Positions 31,895 through 43,058 of a DNA stretch of 64,000 nt are shown one piece after another. How positions within the stretch are numbered: the stretch's first letter is position 1; each line of letters starts with the position of its first letter. Source of the stretch: Rhizobium sp. Root274 (GTDB lineage: Bacteria; Pseudomonadota; Alphaproteobacteria; Rhizobiales; Rhizobiaceae). The stretch covers positions 287,127 through 351,126 of the forward strand of contig NZ_LMJE01000007.1 in the NCBI RefSeq assembly GCF_001429245.1, given 5' to 3'. The position numbers were made by a program, and so were the translations under genes. The notes under the pieces are model-generated. The model saw only the letters and a list, made by a program, of their open reading frames with translations, searched no databases and was not told the DNA's origin.

Positions 31895-33049
31895 TTACTC
31901 CGCCGGAACGCCGGCCACGGACCGAAACAGGCTGCGCTCCTGAGCCCGCTTTTCGGGACGACGGCGCGTGAGGGCAAGAATAAAGCCTGCAGTCACGCAG
32001 ATCGCAGTCATCGACGAACCACCATAGGAGATCAGCGGCAAAGTCATACCCTTGGCCGGCAATAGCTGCAGATTGACGCCGATATTGATCATCGACTGAA
32101 TTCCGAGGAGGAGCACGAGGCCCGCAACCGCTAGACGGTTGAAATCATTGCGCTCGCGATAGGCGTGGCTGAGGCCGCGCAGAACGAGGAAGCCGAAGAT
32201 CGCGACCAGCACCATGCAGAAGACGATGCCGAACTCTTCCGCCGCAACCGAGAAGATGAAGTCGGTATGGCTGTCGGGAATGATGCGCTTGACGATCCCC
32301 TCGCCCGGTCCCAGGCCGAACCAGCCGCCATGAACGATAGCGTCGTGCGCCGTGTCCACCTGGAACGTGTCGCCTTCGCCGGTGAGGAACCGGTCCACAC
32401 GCCCGGCAACGTGGGGTAGCGTGACGTAAGCCCCGAAGAAACCGGTGGCACCGAGGACACCCAGCACCACGATCCACAGCCATGGCATGCCCGCCATGAA
32501 GAACATCGCGCTCCAGACGCTGCCGATCAGGATGGTCTGCCCAAGGTCCGGCTGGGCGATCAGGAGGGCTGCCGTCATGCCGAACAGAAGGATGGCAAAG
32601 AGATTGCCCGGAATTTCCGGCTGGCGCGCATGTTCGGCAAACAGCCAGGCGCAGATCACGACAAAGGCAGGCTTCATGAATTCCGACGGCTGGATAGACA
32701 GGCCAAGCAGCGACAGCCAGCGGCGTCCGCCCTTGACCTCGACGCCGACGAACAGCACCAGCACCATCATGATCAGCGCAGTCGCGAGCATCACCATGGC
32801 GGTCCGCCGCACCTGGCGCGGCGACAGGAAGGAGAGGCCGATCATGACGGTCAGCGCCGGCAGCATGAAGGCTGCATGCCGCTTGACGAAGTGGAAACTG
32901 TCGAGCCCGAGACGCTCGGCGACCGCAGGAGAGGCCGCGAAGGACAACATCAGTCCAATGCCCATCAACAAAATGAAGGTGAACAGGAACAGGCGGTCGA
33001 TCGTCCAGAACCAGTCCGCAACGGGACCTCTCTCCACGCGGCTCACCAT
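31895..33049 (-). CDS. ftsW: SEDS peptidoglycan polymerase FtsW
   Basis: A 384-residue SEDS protein with about ten membrane helices. FtsW polymerises septal glycan strands with its partner FtsI, also in this cluster. Conserved segments include QPSEFMKPAFVVICAWL, QPDLGQTILIG, and KGMTLPLISYGGSSM near the C-terminus. One base separates it from murD. Confidence 0.96.
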   Translation of the reverse strand: MVSRVERGPVADWFWTIDRLFLFTFILLMGIGLMLSFAASPAVAERLGLDSFHFVKRHAAFMLPALTVMIGLSFLSPRQVRRTAMVMLATALIMMVLVLFVGVEVKGGRRWLSLLGLSIQPSEFMKPAFVVICAWLFAEHARQPEIPGNLFAILLFGMTAALLIAQPDLGQTILIGSVWSAMFFMAGMPWLWIVVLGVLGATGFFGAYVTLPHVAGRVDRFLTGEGDTFQVDTAHDAIVHGGWFGLGPGEGIVKRIIPDSHTDFIFSVAAEEFGIVFCMVLVAIFGFLVLRGLSHAYRERNDFNRLAVAGLVLLLGIQSMINIGVNLQLLPAKGMTLPLISYGGSSMTAICVTAGFILALTRRRPEKRAQERSLFRSVAGVPAE

Positions 33050-33050
33050 G

Positions 33051-34460
33051 TCATTTGCCTCCTTCTGGCACGTCGATCAGCATGGCCATCCCGTCAAGCC
33101 CTGCGACCAGACGGACGAAGCTGTCGCCGCGAACCTCGAAATTCTTGAACTGGTCGAAGCTTGCGCAAGCTGGCGACAGCATGACGGCAGAGGGTTCTGC
33201 GTCACGCGCCGCATCAGCCGCCGCATGGGCAACCGCACGATCGAGCGTGTCGGAGATCTCGAAGGCCACCTGTTCTCCCAGCGTTGCGGCAAAGGCCGAG
33301 GCGGCTTCGCCGATCAGATAAGTCTTCACGATACGCGGGAAGAGTGGAGCGAGGCTTGCGATCCCGCCCTCTTTCGGCAGTCCGCCCGCGATCCAGTAGA
33401 TGCGGTCATAACTTGAGAGCGCCGGGGCGGCAGCCTCCGCATTGGTCGCCTTGCTGTCATTGACGAAGACCACCTGGTTGCGGCGACCCACCGGCTGCAT
33501 GCGATGCTTGAGACCTGGGAAGCTCTTCAGCCCCGCGCGGATATCCTCGACCGAGACCCCGACCGCAAGGCAGGCAGCGATCGCGGCGGCAGCATTCTGG
33601 GCGTTGTGGCTGCCGCGCAGCGTCTGGATGCCATCAAGATCAACCAGCAGCGAAACGGCTCCCTGATCGGCTTGCAGAATGCGCGATCCCTCGGCATAGA
33701 GCCCGTCGGCCAGCGGCTGGCGTTTCGAAATGCGGATGACCTTGTGGCCAGAGCGTTCGATCCGGTCGCCGATCAACTCGCAGTAGCTGTCGTCTACGCC
33801 GACGATGGCAGTCCCCGCCCCCGCGACCAGCCGTTCCTTGACATCGGCATAATGCTGCATCGTTCCATGCCGGTCGAGATGATCCGGCGTCAGGTTGAGC
33901 AGGATGCCGGCCGTCGGATTGAGCGTAGGGGAAAGATCGATCTGATAGGACGAGCACTCGACAACAAAGTAGCGCTCGGCCTTCGGCGGATCGAGCGTCA
34001 GCACGGCCCGTCCAATATTGCCGCCAAGCTGCGTGTCACGCCCGCTCGCCTGCAGGATATGCGCGATCAGCGCCGTCGTGGTCGACTTTCCGTTCGTCCC
34101 GGTGATCGCAATGAACGGGCAGTCGGGCGCATGCAGGCGCCGCTCGCGCACGAAGATCTCGACGTCGCCGATGATCTCGACGCCGGCGGACTTGGCGAGC
34201 GCCACGGTCCAGTGCGGCTTCGGATGGGTGAGCGGCACACCGGGCGACAGAATCAAGGAAGCAATCGTGGACCAATCGATGCCGTGCAGGTCGATCGTCG
34301 CGATCCCCTCAGCCGAGGCCCGGGCGACGCTGTCGGGATTGTCGTCCCAGGCGAACACCTCGGCGCCACCCGCCTGCAGGGATTTCGCGGTTGCCAGCCC
34401 GGAACCTCCGAGCCCGAAGAGCGCAACCCGCTTGCCCTTGAAACTGCTCGCCGCGATCAT
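33051..34460 (-). CDS. murD: UDP-MurNAc-L-alanine-D-glutamate ligase
   Basis: A 469-residue Mur ligase adding D-Glu. It has the N-terminal [17 protein letters not shown] segment, the ATP loop [15 protein letters not shown], the central [10 protein letters not shown] motif and the NDSKATN segment. It is slightly longer than E. coli MurD (438). It is co-directional and nearly contiguous with ftsW and mraY. Confidence 0.97.
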   Translation of the reverse strand: MIAASSFKGKRVALFGLGGSGLATAKSLQAGGAEVFAWDDNPDSVARASAEGIATIDLHGIDWSTIASLILSPGVPLTHPKPHWTVALAKSAGVEIIGDVEIFVRERRLHAPDCPFIAITGTNGKSTTTALIAHILQASGRDTQLGGNIGRAVLTLDPPKAERYFVVECSSYQIDLSPTLNPTAGILLNLTPDHLDRHGTMQHYADVKERLVAGAGTAIVGVDDSYCELIGDRIERSGHKVIRISKRQPLADGLYAEGSRILQADQGAVSLLVDLDGIQTLRGSHNAQNAAAAIAACLAVGVSVEDIRAGLKSFPGLKHRMQPVGRRNQVVFVNDSKATNAEAAAPALSSYDRIYWIAGGLPKEGGIASLAPLFPRIVKTYLIGEAASAFAATLGEQVAFEISDTLDRAVAHAAADAARDAEPSAVMLSPACASFDQFKNFEVRGDSFVRLVAGLDGMAMLIDVPEGGK

Positions 34461-34467
34461 TCTCGCC

Positions 34468-35568
34468 TCACCGCAGCTTGAGGGTCGAGAGACCGAGCAT
34501 GCCGAGGCCGACGGCGATGATCCAGAAGCGGATAACCACCTGGCTTTCCGTCCAGCCGAGCTTTTCGAAATGGTGATGGATCGGCGCCATCAGGAAGACG
34601 CGCTTGCCCGTCAGCTTGAAATAACCGACCTGGATGATGACCGACAGAGTCTCCATGACGAAGAGACCGCCGATAATCGCCATGACGATCTCGTGTTTGG
34701 TGGCAACCGCCACAGAGCCGATCAGGCCGCCGAGCGCGAGCGACCCAGTGTCACCCATGAAAATTGCGGCCGGCGGCGCATTGAACCACAGGAAGCCGAG
34801 GCCGGCGCCGATGACGGCACCGAGCAGCACTGCGAGTTCGCCGGTACCCGGCACGAAGTGGATCTGGAGATAGTTGGCGAAAACTGCGTTACCCGCCAGA
34901 TAGGCGATCACGCCGAAAGAAGCGGCAGCGATCATCACAGGCACGATGGCAAGACCATCGAGACCATCCGTCAGGTTCACCGCATTGCCGGCGGCAACGA
35001 TCACGAAGCCGCCGAACAGCACGAAGAAAAGACCGAGATCGAGCAGGTAGTCCTTGACGAAGGGAAAGGCGACCGAGGACCCAAATGTAGACCCCTGCGG
35101 GGCCGAATGGAGCGCCGAACTCATCATGAAATAAACGGCGATGCCGGCGATCAGGAATTCGATGCCAAGACGGGCCTTGCCTGAAAAGCCCTTGTCCGTC
35201 TGCTTCGTCACCTTGAGATAGTCATCGTAGAAGCCGATGGCGCCGAAGCCGAGCGTAACGAGCAGCGTCGCCACGACATAGATGTTCGACAGATCCGCCC
35301 AGAGCAGCGACGACACCACGATACCCGCGAGGATCATCAAGCCGCCCATAGTCGGCGTGCCTGCCTTCTTGAAATGTGTCTGCGGCCCGTCGGCGCGGAT
35401 CGGCTGGCCCTTGCCCTGACGCACGCGAAGCGACGAGATCATCATCGGTCCGAACAGGAAGACCACCGCAGCCGAGGTGAAGAGAGCGGCCCCCGTCCGG
35501 AAGGTGATGTACCGGAACAGGTTGAAAAACTGAAAGTGGTTCGCCAGTTCCACAAGCCAAATCAGCAT
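34468..35568 (-). CDS. mraY: Phospho-MurNAc-pentapeptide translocase
   Basis: A 366-residue enzyme with about ten membrane helices that makes lipid I from UDP-MurNAc-pentapeptide and undecaprenyl phosphate. The start at 35568 follows GAAAGG. Catalytic motifs: [35 protein letters not shown] and the HHHFEKLGW loop. Confidence 0.97.
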   Translation of the reverse strand: MLIWLVELANHFQFFNLFRYITFRTGAALFTSAAVVFLFGPMMISSLRVRQGKGQPIRADGPQTHFKKAGTPTMGGLMILAGIVVSSLLWADLSNIYVVATLLVTLGFGAIGFYDDYLKVTKQTDKGFSGKARLGIEFLIAGIAVYFMMSSALHSAPQGSTFGSSVAFPFVKDYLLDLGLFFVLFGGFVIVAAGNAVNLTDGLDGLAIVPVMIAAASFGVIAYLAGNAVFANYLQIHFVPGTGELAVLLGAVIGAGLGFLWFNAPPAAIFMGDTGSLALGGLIGSVAVATKHEIVMAIIGGLFVMETLSVIIQVGYFKLTGKRVFLMAPIHHHFEKLGWTESQVVIRFWIIAVGLGMLGLSTLKLR

Positions 35569-35592
35569 GGGAGCCCTTTCCAAAAGCCCGAA

Positions 35593-37026
35593 TTAAGAGT
35601 GGCGCTCCGTGTCGGGGAATGCCGGATACTTGTCAAGCAGAGCCGATACAATCTTGCCGAAGCCGATGCCGAGAGAAGATTTGACCATGACCACGTCGCC
35701 GGGGCGAACCTCCGTTGTGACGAAGTTCGCGAGCTCCGCCGTCGTCTCGAGATAGACGACGGAAACCGTCTCCGGCAGGGCATCCCGCAGGGCTGCCATT
35801 TCCGCACCCGCAAGCCAGACATGCTCGATCCCTGCTGCCAGCAAGGGTCCGGCAAGCTCGGCATGGACCGAAGGGGAAAACTCGCCCATCTCCAGCATGT
35901 CGCCAAGCACGGCGATCCGCCGGCCGTCATATTGCGGCTGCGACGAGGCAAGCACCGAGATGGCCGCCCGCATCGAAGCCGGATTGGCATTGTAGCTTTC
36001 GTCGATCAATGTCAGAGCGCCGCCGCCAATCGACAGTCTGTGGCGAGCGCCGCGCCCCTTGACGGCCGACAGATGCGCAAAGGCTTCAATCGCCGCATCG
36101 AGATCGCCACCGACGAGCGAAACGGCAGCGAGAACCGCCATGGCGTTCTCAGCCAGGTGTCGACCCGGCGCGCCGATGGTCACCTCGCGCGTTTCGCCAT
36201 GGAATGAGACCCACAGCGTCGACAGCTCCGCCGCTCCATCAAATTCCGCCAGTCGAAACTCGGCCTTCGCATGCTGGCCGAAGCTGTGCACGTTTTCGAG
36301 GCCCGATCCGTGCGCTGCCTGCTCCAGCCGCTCGAAATACGCATTGTCGCGATTGAGGATAACGTCACCGCCATTCACCACGCCTTCGAAAATCTCGGCC
36401 TTGGCATCGGCAATTTCATCGACACTCGAAAAATTGCCAAGATGAGCCGGTGCGATCGTGGTGATGATCGCAACATCAGGGCGGACCATCCGCGACAGAG
36501 GACCGATTTCGCCGGCATGGTTCATGCCCAGCTCGAAGACGCCGTAGCGCGTATCCATCGGCATGCGGGCGAGCGTCAGCGGCACACCCCAATGATTGTT
36601 GAAGGAGGCGACCGAGGCATGCACCTTGCCCGACGGCTCAAGCGCCAGGCGCAGCATTTCCTTGGTCGTGGTCTTTCCCACGGACCCGGTCACTGCAATC
36701 ACGGTCGCAGCCGTCCGATCGCGCGCGGCAATGCCAAGCTTCTGCAGGCCGACCAGCACATCGTCCACGACGATCATTGGGACCGTCAGACGCCCCAGTG
36801 CCGGAAGCTTCGCCTCGCTGACGACGAGCAGCGAGGCGCCATTGGCGATCGCAAGACTCGCATAGTCATGGCCATCCACCCGATCGCCCTTGATCGCGAA
36901 GAAGGCTTCGCCAGGCGTAATGGTGCGGCTGTCGATGGAAATTCCGGTGACGCCATCGGGCAAGTGGCCGAAGGGCCGACCGCCCATGGCAACCACCATG
37001 TCGCGTGAGGTCCAGAGCAGGGTCAA
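35593..37026 (-). CDS. murF: UDP-MurNAc-tripeptide D-alanyl-D-alanine ligase
   Basis: A 477-residue Mur ligase that adds the Ddl-made dipeptide. It has the ATP loop [15 protein letters not shown], the [12 protein letters not shown] segment, and the C-terminal [11 protein letters not shown] motif. Its start overlaps the murE stop by four bases. Confidence 0.97.
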   Translation of the reverse strand: MTLLWTSRDMVVAMGGRPFGHLPDGVTGISIDSRTITPGEAFFAIKGDRVDGHDYASLAIANGASLLVVSEAKLPALGRLTVPMIVVDDVLVGLQKLGIAARDRTAATVIAVTGSVGKTTTKEMLRLALEPSGKVHASVASFNNHWGVPLTLARMPMDTRYGVFELGMNHAGEIGPLSRMVRPDVAIITTIAPAHLGNFSSVDEIADAKAEIFEGVVNGGDVILNRDNAYFERLEQAAHGSGLENVHSFGQHAKAEFRLAEFDGAAELSTLWVSFHGETREVTIGAPGRHLAENAMAVLAAVSLVGGDLDAAIEAFAHLSAVKGRGARHRLSIGGGALTLIDESYNANPASMRAAISVLASSQPQYDGRRIAVLGDMLEMGEFSPSVHAELAGPLLAAGIEHVWLAGAEMAALRDALPETVSVVYLETTAELANFVTTEVRPGDVVMVKSSLGIGFGKIVSALLDKYPAFPDTERHS

Positions 37027-38477
37027 CGGTCGAACTCCTCCAAGGCGTGCCGAACTTCGGCATGGTCGGAAAAGGGCAGCGTGGTTCCTCCGACCGTCTG
37101 CCCCTCTTCATGTCCTTTGCCGGCCACGATCAACGTGTCACCGCCAGACAGCATGGCAACCGCAGCGCGGATCGCCTGAGCGCGGTCGCCGATCTCGATG
37201 CCATCAGGCGTGGCAGCCATGATCTCGGAACGGATGGTGGCCGGCACTTCCGAACGCGGATTGTCGTCGGTAACGATGGTGATATCCGCCAGCCGCGTCG
37301 CGATCTCGCCCATGATCGGCCGCTTGCCTTTGTCGCGATCCCCGCCACAGCCGAAGACAACGATGACACGACCGGTGGTGAAGGGGCGAACCGAATTCAA
37401 TACGTTTTCGAGCGCATCCGGCTTGTGGGCATAGTCGACATAGGCGAGAGCACCGGCCTTGGTCTGCCCAACCAGTTCGAGACGACCGGACGCCCCAACC
37501 AGGGTCTCCAGGGCCTTCAGCGCGACGGCGACCGGCACACCGGTCGAAATGGCAAGCCCGGCCGACACCAGCGCATTGGCAATCTGGAAATCGCCCGCCA
37601 GCGGAATATGCACCTCGAAGATCTGATCGCCGTGATGCACCTCGGCGACCTGCTTGTGGCGGAAATGCTCGACGCGCTTCAGGCTGAGGAATGTGCCCTT
37701 GCGACCAACAGTGCGCACATCATGGCCGGCAGCAGTCGCAACCCGGATCGCCTCGTCGGACCACGGGTCATCGGCATAGATGACGGCCGGCGAGCCCTTG
37801 GGGAGAAGCGTATCAAAGAGCCGCATCTTGGCGGCCATATAGTCCTCGACCGTCGGATGATAATCCATGTGATCGCGGCCGAGATTGGTGAAGCCGGCAG
37901 CCGACAGCACCACGCCGTCGAGCCGGCTCTGGTCGAGGCCGTGGCTGGACGCTTCCATCGCCGCATGGGTCACGCCTTCGTCGGCAAGGTCCCCGAGCAG
38001 GGTGTGCAGCGCCAGCGGATCCGGCGTCGTCAGCGAGCCATAGTCATTGCGGCTGGGCGAAATGACACCGGTGGTCCCGATCTGCGCGGCCGGATGGCCG
38101 GCAAAGGCCCAGATCTGGCGGGTGAAAGAGGCAACCGAGGTCTTGCCGGCGGTGCCGGTGACGGCCACCATGGTCTTCGGCTGGCGACCGACAAAACGGG
38201 CGGCCGCGAGCGCCAGGAAACGGCGTGCATTGTCGACGACGATGACGGGAACGGAAGCCTCGACCGGATGCGAGGCGACGATCGCCACAGCGCCCTTGGC
38301 GACAGCGTCGGCCACATAGGCGCCACCATCGGCCTTCGAGCCGGAAAGAGCAAAGAAGACGGTGCCCGGTTCAACCTTGCGGCTGTCAGCGGAAAGCCCA
38401 GTCACCTCAACATCAGCGGCACCAGCCGCCAATACCTGATTCTTATAATCCCCGCCGGCCAATGTGCCCAAAAGCAT
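37023..38477 (-). CDS. murE: UDP-MurNAc-L-Ala-D-Glu:meso-diaminopimelate ligase
   Basis: A 484-residue Mur ligase. The start at 38477 was chosen for the GGA-rich ribosome site; a TTG at 38501 would add eight residues. The ATP loop is [14 protein letters not shown]. The DNPR motif ([12 protein letters not shown]) specifies meso-diaminopimelate rather than lysine, fitting a Gram-negative wall. It lies between ftsI and murF. Confidence 0.97.
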   Translation of the reverse strand: MLLGTLAGGDYKNQVLAAGAADVEVTGLSADSRKVEPGTVFFALSGSKADGGAYVADAVAKGAVAIVASHPVEASVPVIVVDNARRFLALAAARFVGRQPKTMVAVTGTAGKTSVASFTRQIWAFAGHPAAQIGTTGVISPSRNDYGSLTTPDPLALHTLLGDLADEGVTHAAMEASSHGLDQSRLDGVVLSAAGFTNLGRDHMDYHPTVEDYMAAKMRLFDTLLPKGSPAVIYADDPWSDEAIRVATAAGHDVRTVGRKGTFLSLKRVEHFRHKQVAEVHHGDQIFEVHIPLAGDFQIANALVSAGLAISTGVPVAVALKALETLVGASGRLELVGQTKAGALAYVDYAHKPDALENVLNSVRPFTTGRVIVVFGCGGDRDKGKRPIMGEIATRLADITIVTDDNPRSEVPATIRSEIMAATPDGIEIGDRAQAIRAAVAMLSGGDTLIVAGKGHEEGQTVGGTTLPFSDHAEVRHALEEFDR

Positions 38478-38534
38478 GTGCAGTCCATCCTTCCGGGGCA
38501 AAATCAGTCGAATCGCCCCGTTTGTTCATTCTGG

Positions 38535-40280
38535 TCAATAAGAGACGAGCAAAGCAGACCCGTCTTCCCCGAATTTGGGTTCTACACCAAGAATTGCGGC
38601 GCTTCTGCGAATGATCTCGCCGACCATTGGCGCTGCACTGTTGCCGGCGAGGGCCGCGCCGTTGCCTTTGTCGGTCTTCGGCTCATCGATGAAGGTCAGA
38701 ACAACGTAACGCGGATTATCGATCGGGAAGGCCGCAAGGAAGGCGTTGAAGTTCTTGTCGCCGACGTAACGACCATTCACAACCTTGTCGGCCGTACCGG
38801 TCTTGCCGCCAACATCGAAGCCTTCCACGCGAGCGTTCTTGCCGGACCCCTTGATGCCGTTCCATTCGAACAGGAAGCGCATGTCGTCGCTCGTCGAAGG
38901 CTTGATGACCTGCTTGGCGACGAGATCAGCCTGCTCGCGGGTCCGCGGCAGGAAGGTCGGCTCGATGAGCTTGCCGCCATTGACCAGCGCCACGCCGGCA
39001 ACGGCCGTCTGCAACGGCGTGGTCGAGACGCCGTGACCGAAGGAGATGGTGATCGAATTGATCTTCTTCCATTCGCGCGGCTGCGACGGCATCGCCACCT
39101 CCGGCAACTCGGTCTGCATTTTCGACAACAGGCCGAGCCGGGTCAGGAATTCCTTGTGCGCATCCGTGCCGACGAGGTCAGCGACCTTGGCCGTACCGAT
39201 GTTCGACGAATACTGGAAGATTTCAGGCACCGTCAGGATGCGGTTCTTGCCGTGAAAGTCCTTGATGGTGAAGCCGCCGATGCGAATCGGATAACGCGCG
39301 TCAAAACTGTCCTTCAGCGATACTTTGCCGGAGTCGAGACCCATGGCGATCGTAAACGACTTGAAGGTCGATCCCATTTCGAACGTGCCGTTCGCCATGC
39401 GGCTGAGCCAGCCCTCTTCGGAACCGGCCGGATTGTTCGGATCGAAATCCGGCAGCGACGCCATGGCGATGACTTCGCCGGTATGCGCATCAAGCACGAC
39501 CCCACCGGCGCCGATCGACTTGAACTTCGCCATCGCATCGACCAGCACGTCACGTACGATGTTCTGCACGCGAATGTCGATCGACAGCTTCACCGGCTCA
39601 AGCGGGGTATCGCTGGTCATGCCGAGCGCCCGCAGATCCGCCAGTCCCTGGTTGTCGATATACTTCTCCATCCCCGTCATGCCGCGGTTGTCGATATTGA
39701 CGTAACCGACGATATGCGAGGCGGTGGAGCCACCGGGATAGAAGCGACGCTTTTCCGGTCGGAAACCGATGCCAGGAATGCCGAGTGCCAGAATTTGGCT
39801 CTGCTGCTTCGGTGTCAACTGACGGCGCAGCCACTGGAAACGCGACTTCGACGAGAGCTTCTTGTAGGTGCCCTTGATGTCGAGGTCGGTCAGCACGGTC
39901 GCGAGGCGCTCGACGGCTTCATCCGGGTCGACGATCTTGTGCGGCTCGGCAAAGAGAGAGACCGTGCGGATGTCGGTTGCCAACACCTCGCCATTGCGAT
40001 CGAGGATATCGGGCCGCGATGCCATCAAACGGTCTGCCGGCAGGATGCTCGACACCGTCTCGGGTTGGGCCTGGCCATATTGCACCAAACGTCCGCCGAT
40101 GATCGCATAGACGACGCAGAAGCCGGCGATCATCAGACCGACGCGATTCTTTGCCATCGCCGATTTGCGCTTTGCCGTGCCCTGGATGCGCGGACCGGAA
40201 ACAACGGCCCCGCCGCGTTGCACATCGGTGGAAAAATGGGCCTGGCTTTTCAGCAACATGATACGCGACAGGAAGCTCAT
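38535..40280 (-). CDS. ftsI: Septal D,D-transpeptidase FtsI (PBP3)
   Basis: A 581-residue class B penicillin-binding protein. One N-terminal membrane helix (VGLMIAGFCVVYAIIGGRLV) leads into the PBP dimerisation domain and the transpeptidase domain. Active-site motifs: SxxK in GSTFKSF (around residues 304-307), SxN in YSSNIG, and KTG in GGKTGTADK. It crosslinks septal peptidoglycan with FtsW. Its ATG overlaps the ftsL stop by one base. Confidence 0.97.
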   Translation of the reverse strand: MSFLSRIMLLKSQAHFSTDVQRGGAVVSGPRIQGTAKRKSAMAKNRVGLMIAGFCVVYAIIGGRLVQYGQAQPETVSSILPADRLMASRPDILDRNGEVLATDIRTVSLFAEPHKIVDPDEAVERLATVLTDLDIKGTYKKLSSKSRFQWLRRQLTPKQQSQILALGIPGIGFRPEKRRFYPGGSTASHIVGYVNIDNRGMTGMEKYIDNQGLADLRALGMTSDTPLEPVKLSIDIRVQNIVRDVLVDAMAKFKSIGAGGVVLDAHTGEVIAMASLPDFDPNNPAGSEEGWLSRMANGTFEMGSTFKSFTIAMGLDSGKVSLKDSFDARYPIRIGGFTIKDFHGKNRILTVPEIFQYSSNIGTAKVADLVGTDAHKEFLTRLGLLSKMQTELPEVAMPSQPREWKKINSITISFGHGVSTTPLQTAVAGVALVNGGKLIEPTFLPRTREQADLVAKQVIKPSTSDDMRFLFEWNGIKGSGKNARVEGFDVGGKTGTADKVVNGRYVGDKNFNAFLAAFPIDNPRYVVLTFIDEPKTDKGNGAALAGNSAAPMVGEIIRRSAAILGVEPKFGEDGSALLVSY

Positions 40281-40675
40281 CAGTCATTCACCGCTTCTGC
40301 TGGATTGACCGAACCGGTCGTGATCAGGTCCTTGACCGGATCGGACTCGGCTTTCTTGCCCTCGGCGACTTCCTTTTGCGGCAGCTGATCCTTGGGCATC
40401 GGCAGTTCGACCGGACGGGCAAGCTGCGTCGGCGCCGTCGGCTGCAACTGCAACTCCGTCTCATAGGCCTTAACCAGACGATCGAGCCGGTTCGGCTGGG
40501 TGAGGAGCGCGCGGTCGGCACGCAGCAGGTCGATCGTGTCCTTCTCCAGCTTGATCTCCGCCTCAAGGCGACGCACCTCGGCCGCCTTGTTATCCGTGTC
40601 GTGCTTGATCTGGTAGGTCACGGCAGCAGCCGCCGCCATGGACCCGATCAGCAGGAAGTCGAAGGTTCGCAGCAC
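40280..40675 (-). CDS. ftsL: Cell division protein FtsL
   Basis: A 131-residue bitopic protein of the FtsQLB complex. The start is GTG at 40675, two bases after the rsmH stop. One membrane helix at the N-terminus (LRTFDFLLIGSMAAAAAVTY) is followed by a coiled coil (AAEVRRLEAEIKLEKDTIDLL) with the conserved QPNRLDRLV segment. The C-terminal 40 residues are Pro/Lys-rich and poorly conserved. Identity rests on position and architecture. Confidence 0.9.
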   Translation of the reverse strand: MLRTFDFLLIGSMAAAAAVTYQIKHDTDNKAAEVRRLEAEIKLEKDTIDLLRADRALLTQPNRLDRLVKAYETELQLQPTAPTQLARPVELPMPKDQLPQKEVAEGKKAESDPVKDLITTGSVNPAEAVND

Positions 40676-40677
40676 AA

Positions 40678-41703
40678 TCAGCCTCCGATCTTTTCGAGTG
40701 TTGCAAGGTCCGGCAGATCAAAGATCGTCATGTCGGCCCGTTCTGGTGGCGCCATGGTGCGAATACCGGCGCGAAGCTTGGCCGAGCGGGCACGCGGGTT
40801 GAGTTCGGCCTCTTCTTCGCTGGCCGCGACCATGCCCTTGCCGACCGGCTCAAACGTCGCCTGACGCGCTTCGACCATGGGAAGATGGCGCGAGCCTGAC
40901 GCCTTGCCGGCGCGCTCGGAAAAGAACTTCTTGACGATGCGATCTTCGAGAGAATGGAAGGTGACGACGACGAGCCGCCCGCCCGGCTTCAAAGCCCGCT
41001 CTGCAGCAAACAGCGCTTGCGCCAGCTCGCCCAGTTCGTCGTTGACGAAGATGCGAAGCGCCTGGAAGACGCGCGTGGCCGGGTGGATCTTGTCCTTGGC
41101 CTTACGCGGATTGACAGTCTCGATGAGGTTGGCGAGGTCCCGCGTCGTCTGGAAAGGCTCGTTCAGACGGCGCTTTTCGATCGCGCGCGCGATGCGGCCG
41201 GAGTGTTTTTCCTCGCCCAGAAAACCGAAGATGCGGATGAGGTCGGAAACCTTGGCGCGATTGACGACATCGGCAGCAGACACGCCGGACGACGACATGC
41301 GCATATCGAGCGGCCCGTTCCGCTGGAACGAGAAGCCCCGCCCGGCCTCGTCGATCTGCATGGAGGAAACGCCGATATCAAGCACGACGCCATCAAGCCC
41401 ACCGTCCGGCGCAAAATCGGCGAGCGCCGAAAATTCCGTATGATGAAGCGCAAGCCTTCCACCGAATTCGGCAACCATCGACTGCCCGCCGGCAATCGCA
41501 TTCGGATCACGATCAAGCGCGATGACATCAGCACCGGCATCGAGAATGGCGCGCGTATAGCCACCCGCACCGAACGTGCCGTCGAGAATCACCTTACCCT
41601 CACCGGGCTCCAGCGCCTTCAGCACACCATCGAGAAGAACCGGAATGTGGCGAACCGATCCGCCATTGGCATCGGAAAGCCCTTCGCCAAGATTCGCCGC
41701 CAT
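40678..41703 (-). CDS. rsmH: 16S rRNA m4C1402 methyltransferase RsmH (MraW)
   Basis: A 341-residue SAM-dependent methyltransferase for 16S rRNA C1402. The start at 41703 has GGGGAAACGGA upstream and an N-terminus matching the family ([16 protein letters not shown]). The same frame stays open far upstream through mraZ, but that part is not coding. SAM motif: [16 protein letters not shown]; catalytic-core segments include [13 protein letters not shown] and the [18 protein letters not shown] motif. Confidence 0.97.
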   Translation of the reverse strand: MAANLGEGLSDANGGSVRHIPVLLDGVLKALEPGEGKVILDGTFGAGGYTRAILDAGADVIALDRDPNAIAGGQSMVAEFGGRLALHHTEFSALADFAPDGGLDGVVLDIGVSSMQIDEAGRGFSFQRNGPLDMRMSSSGVSAADVVNRAKVSDLIRIFGFLGEEKHSGRIARAIEKRRLNEPFQTTRDLANLIETVNPRKAKDKIHPATRVFQALRIFVNDELGELAQALFAAERALKPGGRLVVVTFHSLEDRIVKKFFSERAGKASGSRHLPMVEARQATFEPVGKGMVAASEEEAELNPRARSAKLRAGIRTMAPPERADMTIFDLPDLATLEKIGG

Positions 41704-41720
41704 TCCGTTTCCCCGTTTTG

Positions 41721-42158
41721 TCAGGTTCTCAGGCCCCGCAGCCTGACAACCTCCCTGGCCCTCGCCTGAGCGTCCGAAAACGCCTGCGGTTGCCACACCT
41801 GAAAATGATCCGACCGACCGACGAAACAGACCTCCGAGGAAATCCCCGTGAAATCCCGGATAAAATCCGTCACCGCCAACCGCCCCTCGGCATCGAGCCG
41901 CATAAAGACGCCGCCACCGTGAATGAGCAGCGACATCTCGTTCGCCTCCAATGCGAAGGGATCCTCCGCGGCCATTCTCTGCTCGTATCGTTCGAGCAAA
42001 TCGGGACCGCCGATATTGATCGCCGGATAGACGAAATCCTGGAGACAATAAAGCTCCTGAATCTCGCGCTGCAGCAAAACGGCACGAAACGCCGCCGGGA
42101 CGGAAACCCGCCCCTTCGCATCGATCCTGTTTGTCGCATTGGACAGGAAGCGGTTCAT
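41721..42158 (-). CDS. mraZ: Transcriptional regulator MraZ
   Basis: A 145-residue protein with two SpoVT-AbrB-like DNA-binding halves, seen at [16 protein letters not shown] and [14 protein letters not shown]. MraZ represses the dcw cluster by binding tandem TGGG-type repeats upstream of its own gene, and such an array lies at 42325-42370. It is the first gene of the cluster and is 17 bases upstream of rsmH. The GGGGAGG ribosome site is rather far (about 14 bases) from the ATG. Confidence 0.96.
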   Translation of the reverse strand: MNRFLSNATNRIDAKGRVSVPAAFRAVLLQREIQELYCLQDFVYPAINIGGPDLLERYEQRMAAEDPFALEANEMSLLIHGGGVFMRLDAEGRLAVTDFIRDFTGISSEVCFVGRSDHFQVWQPQAFSDAQARAREVVRLRGLRT

Positions 42159-42324
42159 AACGGACGACCGACCTCCCCGAAATCGGGAAGCCGGTGATCG
42201 ACCCCCGCACACACATGACAACACCCGCCATCGCACCACTCGGAAAAGACCCGCCCGAAACACGGGAGAGACCATGCGATTTCCGAACCTTGGGGGCGAA
42301 GACGGCCCCCGCAACAGAATGTGA

Positions 42325-42370
42325 ATGGGATACCATGGGACTATATGGGCGTCAATGGGAACGGGTCGGG
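42325..42370 (-). promoter_or_regulatory. MraZ-type operator repeats with overlapping mraZ promoter
   Basis: On the plus strand ATGGGA, ATGGGA, ATGGGC, ATGGGA and a degenerate GTCGGG start at 42325, 42335, 42345, 42355 and 42365, exactly ten bases apart. This fits the MraZ operator design of TGGG-type direct repeats with five-base gaps. On the minus strand, TTGACG (42355-42350), seventeen bases, then TATCCC (42332-42327) is a possible promoter covered by the repeats. The rest of the 422-base gap to rnpB holds a TTAA-N7-TTAG site at 42413-42427 and nothing else I can name. Confidence 0.7.
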
Positions 42371-42580
42371 CTGCACCCTTCGCGGGCTCCAATTATTGAT
42401 AGGCGGTTAAGCTTAACGAATGGTTAGAAACGCCTGTTTCCAGAGCAGTTTTCGGCCCGACGAAGCCTGCCGCTCCCGATCCGTGTGCGAGCCGCCGGAA
42501 CAGTTTTCTGGCCGCAGTTTCAGCCGCTTGGCGAAAACTTCGGGCCCAGCGCCTATCGGTCGCCGGAAGAAAGAGGAGAT

Positions 42581-42985
42581 TTTGCCAGTTGGCCTGTAAG
42601 CCGGGTTCTGTATGGCCCCGGTTTCCCGGGACGTGGCAGCCATTCATCTGGGACAGCGTTTGCACACTGCCTCGCGCAACCCACCCGGATGACTGGCCCG
42701 GAAACAGGCTGTAGTGGCGCTTGCGCGTCACCCGCGTCATCCCTATTCGGTCTTGCTCCCGGTGGGGTTTACCGTGCCGTCCCTGTCACCAGCGACGCGG
42801 TGGGCTCTTACCCCACCCTTTCACCCTTACCTCGCATGCGAGGCGGTTTGCTTTCTGTGGCACTTTCCCTGAGGTCGCCCTCGCCGGACGTTATCCGGCA
42901 CCGTATTTCCGTGGAGCCCGGACTTTCCTCACCCTACCGCCTTTCGGCATTGGTAAAGCGCGGCTGCCCGGCCAACTGGCAAGCG
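42581..42985 (-). ncRNA. rnpB: RNase P RNA (class A)
   Basis: On the minus strand the 5' part contains the conserved GGAAAGTCCGGGCTCCACGG (about 42930-42911). The 3' end contains ACAGAACCCGGCTTA (about 42612-42598). The ends pair as helix P1: GCCAGTTGGCC (42980-42970) with GGCCAACTGGC (42594-42584). Length of about 405 bases fits the bacterial type. It is the catalytic RNA that matures tRNA 5' ends. Exact ends are approximate. Confidence 0.95.
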
Positions 42986-43058
42986 GTCCTTAAACGACGC
43001 GCGGACCGAATGCCAACGAAAATGACGCAGTGCGCGCGACTTGGCCGCTTTTGGTGAA

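Noticed and set aside
37005-40388. An open frame of more than 1,100 codons on the plus strand opposite murE and ftsI
   Set aside because: It is a mirror effect of strong GC3 bias in the real minus-strand genes. The translation shows no known motifs and no ribosome site, while murE and ftsI have full motif sets.
41704-42336. A 210-residue N-terminal extension of RsmH
   Set aside because: The frame stays open through mraZ, but the extension is out of frame with mraZ and lacks family similarity. RsmH has a good start at 41703.
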